A stretch of 15,407 nt of DNA. It comes from GCA-003244245 sp036501085. Lineage in GTDB: Bacteria > Actinomycetota > Actinomycetes > Mycobacteriales > Pseudonocardiaceae. The notes under the pieces were generated by a model. The model searched no databases. It worked only from the letters and a program-made list of their open reading frames with translations, and was not told the origin of the DNA. Both the position numbers and the translations under genes were made by a program. The DNA lies in the NCBI GenBank assembly GCA_036501085.1, contig DASYAZ010000172.1:1-15407 (forward strand). The letters are read 5' to 3'. Shown here piece by piece: positions 13,127 through 15,407 of the stretch; within the stretch, counting starts at the first letter, position 1, and every line of letters begins with the position of its first letter.

Positions 13127-13132
13127 TAAACT
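13127..13132 (+). promoter_or_regulatory. -10 element TAAACT for tRNA-Ala
   Basis: TAAACT fits TANNNT and lies 16 bp before the mature tRNA 5' end at 13149, a usual distance for a tRNA leader. No convincing -35 is seen; the glpR stop is at 13109-13111. Confidence 0.45.
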
Positions 13133-13148
13133 CGGCCCGCAATCTCGG

Positions 13149-13224
13149 GGGGCTGTAGCGCAGTTGGTAGCGCGTCTCGTTCGCATCGAGAAGGTCAGGG
13201 GTTCGATTCCCCTCAGCTCCACCA
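13149..13224 (+). tRNA. tRNA-Ala(CGC)
   Basis: A complete 76-nt cloverleaf with encoded CCA. The acceptor GGGGCTG pairs with CAGCTCC and contains the alanine identity pair G3-U70. The D stem is GCGC/GCGC, the anticodon stem TCTCG/CGAGA around loop TTCGCAT (anticodon CGC, codon GCG), the variable loop AGGTC, and the T arm AGGGG-TTCGATT-CCCCT. The discriminator is A. All stems are intact, so it should be functional. An IS1182 element begins 39 bp downstream and a recombinase remnant lies beyond it. Confidence 0.97.
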
Positions 13225-13263
13225 TAGAAGCCTTACTAGAACCCTGGACCAAGTCCATGCCGC

Positions 13264-13280
13264 CTAGGAGGCCGCTGAAT
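13264..13280 (+). repeat. Left terminal inverted repeat of the IS
   Basis: CTAGGAGGCCGCTGAAT, a 17-base perfect match to the complement of the right end at 15070-15086. The first four bases may be target duplication rather than element. Confidence 0.92.
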
Positions 13281-13287
13281 AATCGGC

Positions 13288-14910
13288 GTGTCTCCCCCGA
13301 ATATGCCGCTGAGCTGGGAGAATCAGTTCATGCAGGGTGTGGAACGTGCCGACCGGGAACTGCTGGACGCCCACGCGTTGGTCGGTCATCTGGTGCCGGC
13401 AGGCAGCATGTTCGCGTTCCTGGCCGACCATCGCCAGAATGTGTTCCCCGACGGGGAGTTCGAGGACCTGTTCCCCTCGGGCAAGGGCCGCCCCTCAATC
13501 CCGGCATCGGTGATGGCCTCGATCCTGGTCCTGCAGACCCTGCACGACCTGTCCGACCGGGAGACCGCCGACGCGGCCCGATGTGACCTGCGGTGGAAGG
13601 TCGCGACCGGAATGTCATTGGACCACAACGGGTTTGATCCCTCGACATTGGTGTACTGGCGTCAACGACTGGCGAAATCGACTCGACCGCATCGGATCAC
13701 CGAGGCGGTGCGGCAGGTGGTCGAGGAGACCGGGATCCTGCGTGGCCGCGGCAAGCGCGCGGTGGACTCCACGATCCTGGCCGACGCGGTCGCGACCCAG
13801 GACACGATCACTCAGCTGATCTCGGCGATCCGGCGGGTCGGGCGTCTGGTGCCCGGTGCCGCCGGGCAGGTCGCGGCGGTGTGCACCGGGCATGATTACA
13901 GCCGGCCGGGTAAGCCGAGGATCGATTGGGACGAGCCTGACGCGAAAGACACGCTGGTGTCGGCGCTGGTCAGTGACGCTACCGCGCTGCTCGCGGCGTT
14001 CGCCGAGGTCGATTCCGGCGAGTGGGACGAGGCGGCGCGGGGGGCGTTGGCGTTGCTGGCGCTGGTCGCCGGGCAGGATGTCGAGCCCGCCGAGGGCTCG
14101 GATGGCACTGATGGGCGGTGGCGGATTGCCCGCAGGGTCGCCCCGGACCGGGTGGTGTCCACGGTGGACCCGGATGCGCGGCATACCCGGAAATCGCCGG
14201 AGAATCGGCGGGACGGGTACCGGGCGCACGTGGTCGCCGAGCCGGAGACCGGGATCATCACCGACGAGGTGTTGACCAAGGCCGCCGGGAGCGAGAACTC
14301 CGATCCTGCGGTGGCCCAGACGTTCCTGGCCGCCGAGGACGAGTCGTGCGAGTGGTACGGGGATTCCGCTTACGGCACAGGGGATCTGCGCGGCGCGATC
14401 GACGATGCCGGGGACGAGGCTGTGATCAAGCCCAAGCCGCTGACCGCACCGGTGGCCGGTGGGTTCACTGTTGATGATTTCACCGTCGACGAACAGGCGG
14501 GCACGGTGACCTGCCCGGCCGGTCACCGTCGTGCGCTCAGCCGGACCCGGGTGGCCAGTTTCGGTGTCCTGTGCCGCGACTGCCCGCTGCGTGCGCGGTG
14601 TACCGAGTCCAAGACCGGCCGTAAAATCGTTCTGCACCAACGAGATGGCCTGCTGCGCCAGGCCCGACGTGACTGGGCCGCCCAGCCCGAACTGCGGGAG
14701 AAGTACCGTCAGTATCGGCCCAACGTGGAACGGGTCATCTCCCAGATCGCCAGCCTCGGGGGCCGCCGGGTCAAACTCCGTTACCGCGGCACCATCAAGA
14801 ACCATGCCTGGCTGGCCTTCCGCACCGCCGGGCTCAATCTGCGCAATCTCGTGGGCCGCGGGCTGTCTCGCCCGGCAGGAGTCTGGGTTCTGGCCGCCCG
14901 GACCGCCTGA
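13288..14910 (+). CDS. IS1182-family DDE transposase
   Basis: A 540-residue transposase. The N-terminal DUF772-type domain (about 60-130) has KGRPSIPASVMASILVLQ and LRWKVATGMSLD. The DDE catalytic core has D160 (RAVDSTIL), D359 (WYGDSAYG) and E481 (PNVERVIS), with a long insertion between D160 and D359 and a zinc-like CxxC region C429-C432-C438 (LCRDCPLRARC) typical of this family. It ends near the right IR. The start could be GTG 13288, just inside the left IR, or ATG 13303; no clear ribosome site separates them. No frameshift or internal stop is seen. The stop lies inside a 12-bp hairpin. Confidence 0.94.
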   Translation: MSPPNMPLSWENQFMQGVERADRELLDAHALVGHLVPAGSMFAFLADHRQNVFPDGEFEDLFPSGKGRPSIPASVMASILVLQTLHDLSDRETADAARCDLRWKVATGMSLDHNGFDPSTLVYWRQRLAKSTRPHRITEAVRQVVEETGILRGRGKRAVDSTILADAVATQDTITQLISAIRRVGRLVPGAAGQVAAVCTGHDYSRPGKPRIDWDEPDAKDTLVSALVSDATALLAAFAEVDSGEWDEAARGALALLALVAGQDVEPAEGSDGTDGRWRIARRVAPDRVVSTVDPDARHTRKSPENRRDGYRAHVVAEPETGIITDEVLTKAAGSENSDPAVAQTFLAAEDESCEWYGDSAYGTGDLRGAIDDAGDEAVIKPKPLTAPVAGGFTVDDFTVDEQAGTVTCPAGHRRALSRTRVASFGVLCRDCPLRARCTESKTGRKIVLHQRDGLLRQARRDWAAQPELREKYRQYRPNVERVISQIASLGGRRVKLRYRGTIKNHAWLAFRTAGLNLRNLVGRGLSRPAGVWVLAARTA

Positions 14911-14925
14911 CAGGGCGGTCCGGGC
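14896..14925 (+). terminator. 12-bp hairpin at the transposase stop
   Basis: GCCCGGACCGCC (14896-14907), loop TGACAG, GGCGGTCCGGGC (14914-14925), a perfect 12-bp stem. The TGA stop (14908-14910) is in the loop. It probably ends transposase transcription and limits read-through into the flank. Confidence 0.75.
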
Positions 14926-15069
14926 GGGTCGGGCCCTCGCCCGGCCCATCCGGGTGCCGCCCCGCCCGCCCCTGTCCGTGCTGCCATGCGCGGACCGGGG
15001 CTTCCTGCGGGGCTGCCCGCCACTTTTTCGCGCTTTCGTCCGCGCGGCGACCGTCCCCAGAACCGCCTA

Positions 15070-15086
15070 ATTCAGCGGCCTCCTAG
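15070..15086 (-). repeat. Right terminal inverted repeat of the IS
   Basis: ATTCAGCGGCCTCCTAG, the exact reverse complement of the left end at 13264-13280. Further inward the two ends diverge. Confidence 0.92.
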
Positions 15087-15407
15087 AGACCGCACGCCTG
15101 CTGCTGAGTTACCTCCGTGGCTGCGGCGTCGAGTTGGCCAGCCTCACCCAGCCAAGGGTGGACCGGTGGCTAATTGGCCACCGGCCCCGTCAACGGCAGG
15201 CCCGCCCGTTCCTGCTGTGGGCCGCCAGCACCGAACTGGCACCGCCCGAGGTCGCGATCGGCACCTCGGCCCGGACCGGTGAGCGAGAGATCATGGCCGA
15301 CACCGACCGCGTCCTACTGGCCGTCCGGCTGGAAGCCGACGACACAGTCGCGCTCGTTGACCGAGTCGCTGGATGCCTGGTCCTGCAATACGGACAACCC
15401 TGCTGGC
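15086..15407 (+). pseudogene. 5'-truncated tyrosine recombinase/integrase, runs off the right edge
   Basis: An open frame of 107 codons starts directly at the IS border without a start codon and continues past the window. It reads LLLSYLRGCGVELASLTQPR, then RQARPFLLWAASTELAPP, then DDTVALVDRVAGCLVLQYGQ. This is the core-binding to early catalytic region of actinobacterial site-specific integrases (usual pattern: R-FL-WA, LL-DDT, RVA-LLLLYAQP). Between the tRNA-Ala end (13224) and the IS there are only 39 bp, and joining the flanks brings a TAG in frame at 13237-13239. The N-terminal part is therefore absent here, not merely displaced by the IS. The catalytic Arg-His-Tyr region would lie beyond the edge. 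Probably the relic of an element once integrated at tRNA-Ala. Confidence 0.68.

Larger units (their letters stand above)
13264..15086. mobile_element. IS1182-family insertion sequence
   Basis: An element of about 1.8 kb bounded by terminal inverted repeats: CTAGGAGGCCGCTGAAT at 13264-13280 and its exact reverse complement at 15070-15086. CTAG stands at both borders, so it may be a 4-bp palindromic target duplication (element then 13268-15082) or part of the ends. It contains one intact DDE transposase gene, a strong 12-bp hairpin at its 3' end, and about 145 bp of GC-rich non-coding right end. Intact ends and frame suggest recent, possibly active, insertion. It separates tRNA-Ala from a recombinase remnant. 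Confidence 0.93.

Noticed and set aside
12290..13258. 322-residue minus-strand frame
   Set aside because: It runs antisense through glpR and the whole tRNA-Ala, so it is not a gene.
13615..14949. 444-residue minus-strand frame
   Set aside because: Antisense shadow of the intact transposase, a common effect of high GC.

Overview
The window is a high-GC actinobacterial chromosome segment, most likely from Pseudonocardiales or a relative. The evidence is the strong G/C third-codon bias, many GTG starts, and a gene order from about 2.6 to 13.1 kb that follows, with gaps, the Mycobacterium tuberculosis block Rv0981-Rv0996 (mprA, mprB, pepD, moaB2 ... Rv0990c, Rv0991c, Rv0992c, galU, moeA1, rimJ, Rv0996). 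This synteny is recalled from family knowledge; no search was run.

Layout. 1-1604 is accessory-looking: a hypothetical gene running off the left edge, a long non-coding stretch holding the 5' half of a tRNA-Arg(CCU) with repeated 9-mers on both sides, and a short protein matching only the N-terminus of AMP-forming acyl ligases. 1605-6052 is an envelope-stress module: a MEDS/anti-sigma-type ATPase, the MprA-MprB two-component pair and a membrane-anchored HtrA/PepD protease with an MprA-box-like direct repeat just before it. 6121-6621 is a MoaB-like gene closed by a strong hairpin. 6685-7431 holds an unusual protein built from 11-residue repeats and a 55-residue small protein. 7473-9358 is a leftward block: 5-formyltetrahydrofolate cyclo-ligase, a Ruc/FmdB zinc-ribbon redox chaperone under a textbook CIRCE (HrcA) operator, and a SAF/CpaB-like protein. 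A perfect 22-bp inverted repeat separates it from the rightward galU - glp (MoeA-like) - rimJ-like - glpR/sepX group, which joins UDP-glucose supply with the gephyrin-like divisome pair.

13149-15407 is a mobile-element landing zone: tRNA-Ala(CGC), an apparently intact IS1182-family insertion sequence with matching inverted ends and CTAG at both borders, then a 5'-truncated tyrosine recombinase running off the right edge.

Functional theme: a conserved envelope-stress, protein-quality and cell-division neighbourhood flanked by remnants of integrative elements. Nothing here is clearly a complete new system. The best leads are the 11-mer repeat protein, the palindrome between the cyclo-ligase and galU, and the broken tRNA-Arg locus.
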